Source: Paramyrothecium sp. XJ0827
Lineage: Eukaryota; Ascomycota; Sordariomycetes; Hypocreales; Stachybotryaceae
Direction: 5' to 3'
DNA length: 64,000 nucleotides
Assembly (NCBI GenBank): GCA_020881915.1
Contig: JAJFPB010000009.1
Coordinates: 310,001-374,000 of the forward strand
In this document: piece after piece, positions 45,237 through 56,343 of the stretch
Layout: each line of letters starts with the position of its first letter
How positions within the stretch are numbered: position 1 is the first letter of the stretch
Translations under genes and position numbers: made by a program
Notes under the pieces: generated by a model
Seen by the model: the letters and a program-made list of their open reading frames with translations, nothing else
Databases searched by the model: none
What the model was told of the DNA's origin: nothing

Positions 45237-47389
45237 ATGGCGGAAGCGGAGAAAGCCCAGAAGCCGGGCATGGCAAAGCGAATCTTTTTGATGCTCGCGC
45301 CAGACTCGGCAAAGGATGAGGATGGCCGTGACAACTTCAATTCTCGGTCGCAGTTCGTGCTCTGCGCCATGGGTGGTGCCGTCGGCTTGGGTAACTTGCT
45401 GCGGTTCCCGTCCGTCGTCTTCAACAACTACGGCCTGCAGTTCTTCATCCCCTACGCCGTCGCCCTCTTCCTCATCGGCATTCCTATCCTGATCCTCGAA
45501 ATTACACTGGGACAAGCCTACCGTGGTGGCTGTGTCATTGCCTGGAACAATGTCAATCATCGAGCAAAGGGCATCGGTTTATCCATGGTGTTCAACGGCT
45601 TCAGCGTCGTGGGCTACTACGTCCCCATCCTGGCTTGGGCCATGACATACTTCCGTTTATCTTTCAAAAGTCCCCTACCTTGGGCAGGGCGAGACACTAT
45701 CGACTTTTTTCTGAACAGCGTTGTTCGTAATGTCGATCCAACCGGAGGCGAAGACGATGGTGGCGGCCTCATGTCGTATCCCGGCCGCGGCATCATTGGC
45801 GAGACTTTTGGTTGGTGCATCATGATTTGGTTCGTCGTCTGGCTGTGTACCTTTAAGGGTGTCGGTCTTACTGGACGTGTTATTTACATTACGATGGCGT
45901 TGCCGCTCGTCATGATTGGTATTCTGGCCATCCGGTCACTTTCGCTCCCCAACGCCTCGGATGGCTTCAGACTGTACGTCGGCCTTTGGCGAAGCGAGTC
46001 TCTTGAAGGCCCTAGAGTATGGCAAGACGCGTTTGGCCAAATGTTCTTCTCGATAGGAGTGGGTTTTGGCTATTTCACGTCGTACGCGTCGTATAACAAC
46101 AAGTTCGCCAATGCGGTCCAAGATGCCTTCATCATCGCACTCAGTAACTCCGCCATCGAGATTATCTCAGCACTGGCTGTGATGGGCGTTGTTGGCTTCC
46201 TAGCTATCAATCCTGGAGAAGTAGATCCTTTGTCTACCTTCAGCTCTGGCTTCTTCTATTACCCGGAGGCTCTTGCGCAGATGCCGGGCTCCAACTTCTT
46301 CTCCGCCTTGTTCTTCTTGACCTTGGTTCTTCTCGGACTCACATGTGTCTTTGCACTAGCTGAGGTTCTAGTCACGCTCATTTGCGACACTGACCTTGGT
46401 CGACGTGTGCCTCGATGGGTTGTTTCCACGTCGATCATTCTTTTGGGTGCATTGACTGCACTCATCTACAGCAGCGAGTTCGGCTTCGCTGTTCTCGATG
46501 CCGTTGACATGTTTGTCAATGACGTCGCTCTCTTTATCACCGTCTGGTCAGAGACTTACATGTCCTGTACGCTTTACCGCTGGCGGGACCCTGTAGACCA
46601 AATCGGCCCCATCAGCTACTTCGTCTACAACGGTGGCTACGTCCTCGCCACTTTCCTTGGTATTCTCCTTGGCCATCTCGTAAGCCCTAGTGCTGGTGCT
46701 GGCGTAGCTTTCGGCGTTTTCATTGTCTGCTCTCTAGTCGCTGCGTTTGTTGGCAAGACTCCATCCGTTCCCGCTCCAAGATTCTGGGGCAACAATGCAA
46801 TTCTCAGCCGATTCTGGTACGCGGCTTTCTACTCAGTATGTTCTCTACCTCCTCCAGGTGACCCTACCAAAGGCATGGCCGTATCTAACAAGATCTCAAA
46901 TTGTAGGGCAACCAGCTACGCCAAGACCTGAACAGGTCTATCCTCGGAGGCGCGAAGAATTGGAAGATCCACTGGATTTGGCCGATCTGCCTCAAGTACA
47001 TCACTGGTCCTGCCGTAGCCCTGGTGTTTTCTTTCGCTTATCCCAAGTTCCTGAATAACCACGCCGATAACCCGCCATTCATCTACAGTTTTGTGCTTAT
47101 GCACGTGGTTGTCATTTTCATCGTGGGTGCATTTGTGGTTCCACGCTTTCTTAATATCCTCATACCGTCGCACCGTGTCGAGCGCGGCGATGGCAAGTAC
47201 GATGTGGCACCCCAAATTACGATTGGTGAGCCCACCATTCTGCACGACGGTGGTCTTGAAGGCGGCGATGTTGCCCGACACAGCTCTGATCAAGGCAGCC
47301 TGGACGCTGGAAAGGTTGTTCCAAGAAATAATGCCACGAGGGCTGAGCCTGCCTTTGTGGATCAGAGAGATAAATCTCTTGCTCTATGA
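45237..47389 (+). CDS. SLC6 / neurotransmitter:sodium symporter family transporter
   Basis: Two exons, 45237-46835 and 46907-47389 (intron 46836-46906 with a CTAAC branch), give 693 aa with exact phases. The frame is open upstream to 45162, but the preferred Met begins the usual polar N terminus. Helix 1 carries the SLC6 signature (AMGGAVGLGNLLRFPSVV), followed by PYAVALFLIGIPILILEITL in helix 2 and about ten more helices, with GVGFGYFTSYASYNNK in the helix 6 region. In animal SLC6 proteins the motif is GNVWRFP; here Trp is replaced by Leu. These carriers import amines or amino acids with sodium, and sometimes chloride, across the plasma membrane. Fungal members are uncommon and poorly known, so the substrate cannot be named. 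The hydrophilic C-terminal tail of about 80 residues could be regulatory. Confidence 0.9.
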
Positions 47390-47829
47390 ACAGTACACGA
47401 GCACGTCCACCATCACATCCTGCTCGTGAGGTTCATGACAACTAGATGAGCATGAAGAGTTCAAGCTGGAAAGAACCTACGCCCCCCAACTGCCAAACCA
47501 GCTGTAACGAACCGATAGGTTTGCAGCCAAAGATGCCTGATAGTTTATGTCGATTTAATTTTGGAAATATGGCTCGCCACTAGATGGTGATGAATGGCTT
47601 AGTCTGATGGTGTAGCTCCACAATCAGTCCTTTAATCGTTTATTTTTACAATTAAGAGGACAAGATAGTCTTGCAGTGAGACATCCAAACCAACGAACGT
47701 ATCACTTAATTATTCTGTAGGACACTCGATGCTTCAGGCTCAATCAACCTCGATTATTGGGAAACCCCTAGCGAGGTTTAGTCAACCTCAACCATTCCGA
47801 CGAAAAGTTGGATCCCTGAAGGTGGGCAG
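47390..47829. other. Intergenic region, nothing recognised
   Basis: The 440 bp between the transporter and the F-box relic contain no supported feature. Confidence 0.6.
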
Positions 47830-49194
47830 CTAGATTACGGCCTGCTGCTGCATTCGGTTACTCTCTTCTAAATCTCCAGGCTTCAGATTGACATTTCTTT
47901 CGAGTGCCAAAGCTTTTAGGCTGGCGACCCAAGGAACGTCTGGATCATCGAAAGAGTTCTCTGAAACATCAAGCCACTTGAGCCTTGGATATCGCCTGTT
48001 GGGTCCACGGTCTCGCAGCAGCTCTTCGAGGGCCTGAAGATGCGGTGCGGCGGAAACAGTAGTAATGAGATTCCAGTGGATTATTGAGTTGTAGTCGTTA
48101 AGCTTTATTCTTTCCACGCTTCTGGGAGCTTATGCAGTAGCCTCGTGACTTGCCCAATGTTCTCTTCGGCATCGGGTTTGTAGATGAGTAGAATGTCGAT
48201 TTCAAGGTATTTGAGTCGATGGAGATATTAGATGCTCCGTGGGAAAATTTGTAGCCTACTCGGTCCCTCATCCGTTATGTCAAGTGGTTCACCCAGGTCG
48301 AAATGGAGCGACTCGAGAGTGTCTTTGTGAAGCAGGAGGCTTAGGGCCAAAGCCTTACCACTCAGCTCATAATTTCTCGTCTCATCAGCGAAGCGAATAC
48401 TTAGTGACTTCAAAACGCGGCAGGCGCGTACGAAAGTCAATAAACCTTTGGCTGGCAAGTCAACATCCTCTAATACCAAGTTCTTAACGCCGGAAGTTCC
48501 CACGGGGAACTCGGTCACTTATCTCGTGGCAAGCCTGGAGCTTCTCCCGGTATATTTTGATTCTCGCCCGTGTCACTGTCGTCCCACCTGTCCAAAATGG
48601 AGCCATGAAAAGTCTTCAGCTTGGGCAAATGTTAAAAGGGCGCCACGAGTTTGCCTGGAGTTGCACAGTTTATGTTTTTGGGTCGAAAGACCACCGATTC
48701 AAGGTGGGCTGATGGCAGCAGTTCCAAGGCGGATTCTCGTGTTTCAGACCGAATTTGATGCACGGCTTCGTTGATCCTTCGCAAAGTAAGGAAATCCCTG
48801 CCACTCTTTTTTCCGACCCTTGGCACCATCAGGTCCAGCTTCTTCATATGGACTGACCAGCAAAGGATCAGAGCAGTGACGGCGTCTGAGATGAAGCAAG
48901 CGACCTGGTGTGCCCATCCGTTGCATGAGCCAGTGAGGGCCAGGCTCTCGTGGCAGCCACCCCTAGAGCTACACGGTCCGCATCTCCAGGTTTGGATCGG
49001 ACATCATCAGGCAACTTAACGTGGCGAATGACGAGACGCCAGGTTTCCAATTCCCCTATGTATCCTAGGAGCTCGGGCCGGCGTAAGAAAATCAATGCGA
49101 AATCCTCAATCAGTCCTATTTTGCTGCAGGGAACCGCTGGCCATCGACGAACTAGAAGTGGTGCGACAAGTAAGTGGAGAATGTTTGTTGACAC
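47830..49194 (-). pseudogene. Decayed F-box/LRR-type protein gene
   Basis: Minus-strand pieces line up in order but in changing frames. They are an F-box-like start (NILHLLVAPLLVRRW) with FALIFLRRPELLGYIGELE from 49194, MKKLDLMVPRVGKK at 48847, FPVGTSGVKNLVLEDVDLP at 48518, YLHRLKYLEIDILLIYKP near 48230, and ERIKLNDYNSIIHWNLI with PRLKWLDVSENSFDDPD to 47830. In-frame stops (for example TAA near 48633 and near 48220) and one-base frame changes (near 48955, 48520 and 48125) separate them. The order F-box then leucine-rich repeats is that of fungal substrate-receptor proteins for SCF ubiquitin ligases. No set of normal introns repairs all breaks, so I call it a pseudogene. Confidence 0.65.
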
Positions 49195-49891
49195 AACTCA
49201 GATTCAAAAGGGGTTTACGGTCCGCGTCTTGGGCAATGTTTGAGAATCTGGTTCAAGATCTCTCCTGGCGGAGTTTTAAGCGCCAGCATTTTAGCGTGAT
49301 AGATACCCTAGGATTGAATTAAATCACGTATTTGGACGAGAATCAGTACGTCAAAATTGTGATTATTATGCGACCGTGTCGGTCACGTCAATATGAGGAA
49401 ATTACATCCCCCTGGTTCAAGATCCAGCTTTTATTGGTTTCAGTTCACTATGATTACCTTATAGGTTTTCTGCCTTCCACTTACCGATCCTTCCAAACTA
49501 GTTGTACTTCATAAATAATTTCAGATAGGACATACCCTGACGGTGTATTCAAGACTGGCTCCTACGATGCTGATGCCGTCAATACTCGACTGGGTGAGCG
49601 CAACATGAGACTATATCATGGAGAAGAAAGCCGCTGCTCTTGCACCGGAAAACATCAGGTTTACCCTAAGAATGAATCACACTTGAGATTGATGCGTATA
49701 CAAACGAAGACTTAAAGCAAGGATCTTGTCTCGAGTAGGCTTTAAACCCTCAGAAACTACGTATTGGACGAAATATGGTAGGAGTAGCAAACAATTCATA
49801 AGCTTACAATAAGCTTCGTTGATAAATAGTATGTTGCACCGAAGTTTGCCTCTATCTTGAGTTGAGTTGCGTGAAAACTTCTCTCGTGACC
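49195..49891. other. Intergenic region, no gene recognised
   Basis: About 700 AT-rich bp with only short frames. No promoter or repeat stands out. Confidence 0.55.
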
Positions 49892-51633
49892 TCAAGGATT
49901 GATAATGGCCTTGAATCTCAGATCGGGATCATATTTCTTCCTTAGCTCAACCAACCTGTCCCAGTGCAAAGCATATGTCTAGTAAGTGTAAGCAAATGCG
50001 ACAATTTGAGGGCAGTGAACAGGGGACTCGCCTTTTTGGGGTCCTGCAGGTCATCCAATCCAGGAGGCATCACTACAAAGTCACGGCCTCTCAAAATCTC
50101 CCCTGGCGCGTTCAAAACCAACTCTCTAACTTTTTCGTCTTGTTCATCAGTGCCATCTGCTGGGCAACCCGTGACTATCAGAATGTAATGCTTGGCGTCT
50201 AGCGGTCGTGGCCACGCGACCTCAGAGAGACCGCCGATTGGTGGAGACTGACATTCTATTAGAGATTGATTTTGAGGGAAATGTAACAATAATAAAATAC
50301 TCACAAACACGAGAAGCTCCAGAACCGTCATGGTCAACCCATACACCTGGGGATCAATATCTCGGATCCTATCATGCCATTCGAAAGCACGGACAATAGA
50401 GTCCACATCCAAGTCTGCCGTCGCCAAAGGCAGCGCACGGAAGTTACGCATGGTACTTCGAAGAGTAGCAACATTGTCTGGATCGATTTCTTAGTTCCAA
50501 TCCCTGATTAGCTGTACAAGGAAGACAAACGTTGCATGTCCACCACACCCTTCATATCTGTCACCATAGTCAGGTCGATAGAGCCGGCAAGCGCGAGTGC
50601 CCAGCTAAAGACTTGGCGACCATGAACTTCACCACATCCATCATATACGTGGAGTGCGAGCATGTCTCCAGTAACGGACCGGAGTTGCTCCTCAGTTAGA
50701 ATTTTAGTCAGCATAAACTCTTGAGCCAAGTACGCGAGACAGTTCACTTTCGGGTGCTGAGGCTTGGAAATGAATTCAACCATTAGTTGGGCCAGTTTTC
50801 GCAAGTCCTTGCGAGGAATAAGAATCATGCCGGACCAGATCGCGGTTGAGCATGGGTGGGCTCTCATAACGGCCTTAGTCATGACTAGAATAAGTATAAT
50901 GTAAGTAAAGCAGTTGTCTTGGGTAGAAATACGCTCACAGTAGCCTTTTCAGGGACATGGGGACATCTTACCACCAAAGCCACCACCACTCCCTCGGAGA
51001 GCCCAGAGGAGGTCTGGTTCCGTAGACGCCATAACGATAGAGCCATCGTACTTGACAACCTCGGCATCGGCCAGGTTGACTGGGTCAGACATGCATCCCA
51101 CCTCGCTAGTCATCCAAGAGTAGCCGCCATGGAGAATCGAACCTCCAACACCGACACTTGGGGTTCTAGCTACGGCCACTACAACAAAATGTTAGTGACT
51201 AGTAGGTGTTTTGGAGTGAGCATATAACTCCAAACTCACCACTGTAATCAGGGTCAGCCTTCCGCATATCCTCAGCTACCTGGACCCAGGTGGCTCCCAC
51301 TCCAATTGTGGCGAGCTTTCTCGTAGAATCGTACTCGAAACTCGTGAAACGAAGCAGGCTAATCATGACATCCTGGGCTGATGGTGATCCAAAGCCTTGA
51401 CCTCTGATATTAAAATCTAGCTTAGATTTGTAAAGGAATCCAATAATCTTGGCCAGAGTCTTAGTTTCCAAAGGTGCGAAGACAATCGGAGGGCGAAGAT
51501 CCTTCTTGGTAGAAAATGGCGTGACGTGGACGTTATAGTCAGGATGAGATTGAGTAATGACATCCTTATGACCCAAGACGCTGACTAAAGGTTGAAGTTT
51601 AGCGAGGATATCCGCAGTGGAATGCCTCGACAT
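49892..51633 (-). CDS. FAD-linked oxidase (berberine-bridge-enzyme-like)
   Basis: Six exons: 51240-51633, 50972-51178, 50531-50884, about 50305-50477, 50032-50247 and 49892-49978, giving about 476 aa. An FAD-binding PCMH domain fills the first half: PPIVFAPLETKTLAKIIGFL, NIRGQGFGSPSAQDVMI, and VGVGGSILHGGYSWMTSEVG with LLWALRGSGGGFG. A BBE-type C-terminal segment ends near KKYDPDLRFKAIINP. No signal peptide is visible from the preferred Met at 51633; the frame also has an earlier Met at 51684. The usual bicovalent His (GGH) is absent in RGQGFG, so FAD is probably bound otherwise. The 3' end of exon 3 is uncertain (GTTTGT donor; acceptors at 50478 or 50490). Intron 5 needs a GC-AG boundary. 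Such enzymes oxidise sugars or secondary-metabolite precursors; the substrate here is unknown. Confidence 0.82.
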
Positions 51634-54094
51634 CGTGGGATTGGTAGATTGGGACCGGCGAAGTAAGAATAGTTCTGGATACAATGTAAATGTTCTTGTG
51701 AATGAGAATTTTATTTGACCGCTCTTGCTCCTTGCTGGCAGTAGCTCCTTTTAAATGCCTTGCCATGGCACACATGTCAGTCGAATAAATGCACTCATTC
51801 AATTATTAATTCCCTAGCCTATAACATTATGAAATGCGGGCTCTGGGGCTAACATGGGGCGACCCAAAGTCTAACTAGGCCCTCCTAACTTCAACTAGTG
51901 CTTGGCATTCAACTAGCGCTCGGCATTTGCTTCGATGTCCGAGGAGTCTATCACTCTGAGCCAATGCTGAAATAACGAAGTACTCGCAATTGCCCCTGTG
52001 CAGCTTGTAAGTCGAAATCTAAGACTATCCCTTTCTTCTCGGAATTTCCTTAGCAAGGACACACAGGACTAAGCCATAGAAATCCATGATTTTATAGCGA
52101 CTGATCCTTCTCACCTTTCTCCAACAGCTGCTGGGGAAATAGCACTTTATTACAGTGCTCACTGTACATCAGTGATGGAAATGTCCTGGTCCTCGGGGGC
52201 CTCAACGTCGACCGCTGCGCCCTACTTCCACTTTGGGCCCCCCCCGAGTTGTTGGAGTTGACCAAAACAATTTTGGACATTTGAGAGGTTTACAACGAGG
52301 CTTAGGTCTGGCTGGTGCCGCCAAGTCCTTTAACTCCGGATCATAAACGGCTTTTACGGACTTAAACGATAAGCCGCGAGGAAGAGTAACAGTATAGTCA
52401 TTTTCAGAACTATTTAGGTTTGCCATAATATAAAATCCCTGATTTACCACTGGCATTTTACGATTGCATCTTTCTCAAGTATAGTCAACAGCTTTTGCAT
52501 GGCGAGTAATGCGTTTTCAGTGCTTGGGCTGTTTCAGTAGGGCAGTCATCTCGTGAGAGGAGGTCATTTTCTCGTCATTCAAAGGAATAGCGAAGAAGGT
52601 GATGCTATGAGAGGGTTGTTGGGGAAGAAAGGGCACTTGATGTGGGAAGAATGCTCACTTGGGACACCCTATTGCTGCCCACGGCAGAGACTTCGTAGAC
52701 ATTATTGAAGACAAGACTGGATTCCGGATGCCACAAGTTCGACGATGCTATTATGATTACAGTAAGGTAGAGAGTGTAGGGACTGTTACACGTCGAAGAT
52801 CAAACTCAGACCGAATTTGGGATCTTTGGCCGGCAATTCAATATCCGGCTCTTCCGAAGTGTCGAGCTCGACGTCGGATGTTTTCCGAACTCCGAGACTC
52901 CTACCCCTGAAAATAATTTTGGGTTAGACTCAGTGCCTAGCAGTCTTGCTTCGGCGATTCACGAACTTCCGGTCCGGCCAAGGTTGACAACAGTGAATAA
53001 CGTGTGCAACGTGGATTACTAATTGCAAATGCGTGAGCTGCTCCCCTACATATGAAATGATGTGCCATTAAACAATACCAGGCAAAGCTTCATGTCCTAG
53101 AATTCTCGAACGAACTGGAAATAAGGAGTGTGCTGGTTCCACGTTTATGCTACGACCAGATTTTGAACATGCGCCCTACGAAGCATAGACGTTCGCTTGG
53201 TACTGAACAGAGGTCAATTAATTGACATCCAACATTACGTTTAGTTAACTTGTGGGGAAATATTCTTATGACGGGAAAGGAGCACAGACAGTTGTCCCAT
53301 CACCATTGATCCAACATTCACTCGGAGGAGTATTCGAGGTTCACCATCAAAGGTGCCCTTAGAGCAGTATAGGATGGATTCGTCCTAAAGGCCGAAGGCT
53401 TGTAGCAATGCCAGAAAGAGGTTTCGGGCTATCCAAACTTCAACCCTCGCACAAGGAGATGCGGATAGATTTATACGGGTTTCGGAGGGACGCCTTGTCA
53501 TCTACCCCGAGCAAATGCTGGGAGCAGGCAGTCGAAAGGCCAGAGCCATCCTCCGAGACGTAAATGGACGTCGGCAAGTCGTTTCAGCTCGGAGCAGACC
53601 ACCTAAAAAGACATTTCCGGCGTCCAGCATTCCCAATACGGAAAGTGAAGCGCACTAGTGGTGCGGAGAAGAGGAGGTGTTTGGGGGGGGTGGAGTGTTG
53701 GCAAATTCCTCTGCAGTAAAAGTGTCCTAGGCCTTCATGTCATCAGATTCGCAGCCAGTAAGTCGAACGCAAATTATTGAATTGTTTCATCAAAGGGAGC
53801 GGAGGGTTTAGACGCGTTAGTCTAAGATAAGCATTGCACCTTGTTCGAAAGCATCTGCCTGCACCCATCATCAAGCCAAAGGCTCTCCTCTAACTCATGG
53901 CCATGGTACCATCTGTGATTGCTCAACATAAGAGCACAGCCTTTTGGTTTGTGGCGGGGACAAGAGGCGGTGGTAGTGCCGCTTCCATCTGACCAAATCC
54001 AAACGTTGATCGAGCGAGGCCAGGCCCTAAAAACGATGGGCAGAACTTAAGATTAACGGCATAGTAATGGCTAACCGAGCCTCGCGTAACCACC
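51634..54094. other. Long gene-poor region with at least one gene fragment
   Basis: Between the FAD oxidase and the pectin lyase relic no intact gene is seen. The minus-strand frame 52202-52456 begins with a protein-like stretch (NQGFYIMANLNSSENDYTV, then SFKSVKAVYDPELKD) that resembles the end of an enzyme domain; it is out of frame with another protein-like piece just upstream (MQKLLTILEKDAIVK). Around 53430-53640 the plus strand has one protein-like frame (GRLVIYPEQMLGAGSRKARA). None could be assigned to a family. Confidence 0.45.
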
Positions 54095-55110
54095 TCGTAG
54101 ACTTATAGCTCTGCTCACCGATCATCAATCTCGCGGTATTATGACACATAAAATGTTCGACTTCCTCCAGCCAGAAGGTTAGACCAGTGGGAGATGCTGC
54201 ATCCTCATTGACTGCCCCGGAAACACGAGCCATCAGCCCTGCATTAGTAAGGGAGCTGCTCCTACTACAATGCATTAAGAAGTCCCACTGATAAAAATAA
54301 ATTGCTGGTGAGCGTTGGCGTAAATCCTGGAATTCGTAGTAGGACACTCCGGTTCCGAGGCGGTGTTAGCAATATTATCATCTTAGGCATTCACTTCTAC
54401 GACATACGACCTTACTCTGAAGTATGTCTGGGCCGGTGATGCTATTATGCTCGATAGCACCAATCGAATCTACATCGATAATGATCCATTCTCCCTGATC
54501 GGCCGCTGATCTATCATAGCGAATTGTGGTGAATTCGAGAAGGTCATGATCTCTGATAACGAGCTGGGAAGTCGCATATCCTGGTCAAGTTCTGGTAGTG
54601 GTAAGCACTGTTGGGTCTTGATGCTGATTAGCCTAACGGACTACTACACGCTTGCCGGGGACCGGTTCCATAATCTTTCTGGCTGAGGCATCTCGCCTCG
54701 GCACTGGCGACCATCTAAGATCGCTGCATATATTGTGAATAATTATTTCGAGGTACGCATTGCTCGGAAAGCTTCCCACCTCGCCAGAAAAAGGAAACAT
54801 CAAATATTTGGCTCTGTTGCTAATGATCCGTCAAGAATCTTAAAGATCATGCATTCAACATTAGCTAGAACACACATTTCCTGATTACAGGCAACTTTGT
54901 CCACTCGGTATCTCAACCTATCACCAAAGTTAGTACCACAAATAGAGGCGCAATCTATGTTATCCAGACTATCAATGATGCTTCTTATGCCCAAGGTGCA
55001 TTGGGATGTTTCTCAGAATGGAATCGAAGTGGAGGAAACACAGGCTATATCTCTTGCAATCGTTAGTACCCCAGCCATTCAACAACTGGGGGATTTCAAG
55101 TCTTAACATT
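54095..55110 (+). pseudogene. Decayed pectin lyase (PL1) gene
   Basis: Plus-strand frames spell a pectin lyase in order but with stops and frame changes. Pieces are HKMFDFLQPEG near 54150, KNKLLVSVGVNPGI near 54295, GVSNIIILGIHFYDI at 54361, YVWAGDAIMLDSTNRIYIDN from 54423, DPFSLIGR followed by a TGA, SDNELGSRISWSSSGSGKHC, DYYTLAGDRFHNLSG followed by a TGA, KIAAYIVNNYFE, and after a likely intron GNFVHSVSQPIT at 54894. PL1 pectin lyases have the same sequence of elements (VWGGDAI, DHVKFSLIGRQ, TSWSATCDGKH, NDYFTLSGN, HAVNNYFE, EGNYFDSVTTP). At least one stop (TGA after SG) fits a CGA-to-TGA change. No functional product is expected. Confidence 0.75.
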
Positions 55111-56343
55111 CAGTGGAACTATTGGAAGCTCCAGGATGTGCAGAGCGGCGCTGGAAATGGAAGGCCATGAGACTGTGACCAAGAGCATCATGTATCAGCA
55201 CCTTGCTTATTGCCATAATCTGTTTTTTCACTTCCAGTAAGAGCTACCTAACGCCAAATCATTCGTATCCATTTATCTAGTTATCACCGCGAAATCTTTT
55301 GGCTCCTACCCCAACTCTTTGACTAACGAATCCTGGAATAGGTCGCTGTGGGCAAGCCTACGATTTTACAAGCCACGCGCTTTTCAAGACTCAAGACCTG
55401 GGCTGCCATAGCTTGGCAGACCATGGACCTGCATTATCTAGTTTGCTACGCTTTCGTAAATGAGAAACGGATGAGAATACAGTATGCGACCATCTTTCAA
55501 CCCTGTCTGCTGTGCGCAGCTACACTCTCATTGCCTGCGGCATGCACAAATGCGTGACGTGATCCAGGTTTTCTGCAACGGCCCAAAGTCAACGGCATAC
55601 GGACTAAAGCCGGAATAGACATGGCAAACTGAGCAAATTTAGCTTCCTGAATGCAGGATCAGATACGTAGAGTATTAACCAAGAAAGAATAAAAAGAATA
55701 TTAGGAAAAATATGCAGGAATGCTAGACTCCTATAGGTTGTTTCCATTATATGGATTCCTTCTTCTTTGCAAGCGCATTCTAGCTTGTGATACTTAGCAG
55801 TTATTAACCCGGTTTAGCGACGGCAACCGTGCACGCAGTTTGACGAAGTAACCGAGGTCACGACAGAGAGCCTTGGTTTGTTACTTTGTCTACGACAATA
55901 ATGGAAATTATCTCCTTTAATACATGGGCTGCGCCCTAATAAATGCATGTCATCAATAGATAAGCAGATTGCATAAAGATCGTCAAGAACCTGGGCTGAC
56001 GTGGTTGCACGACTGGCTAGCCAAGAGAGCATTTGAACCTGTACTAGTAGTCGGTCAAAATTTCCACCAATACTCGGCATAGGTGCTTCCAGCATGCTTG
56101 ATTAGGCGGCAGCTGGACTTCCGTTCGCAAATAGAGTCGTAACTCTCCTTGCTGGTGATGGAAGCCAAAAAATGCAGACGTGCACTATGGAAGCGTGCAA
56201 GCTTGGGAGGCCTGCCTGTTTGTAGGTATATATAAAACCTCTTCTCTTTGTCCCATTGTCTTGAATACTTCTTCTAACATATCAACCCAATATTTTCTAT
56301 CCCTAAAAACAATTCAGACTCAAATCCTTGCAAGCTGTCTGGT
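55111..56343. other. Intergenic region upstream of the LPMO gene
   Basis: No gene is recognised in 1.2 kb. A clear TATATATAAAA element at 56227-56237 belongs to the AA9 gene. The minus frame at 55814-56095 has no known domain. Confidence 0.55.
56227..56237 (+). promoter_or_regulatory. TATA box of the AA9 gene
   Basis: TATATATAAAA lies 107 bp before the ATG at 56344. Confidence 0.55.
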
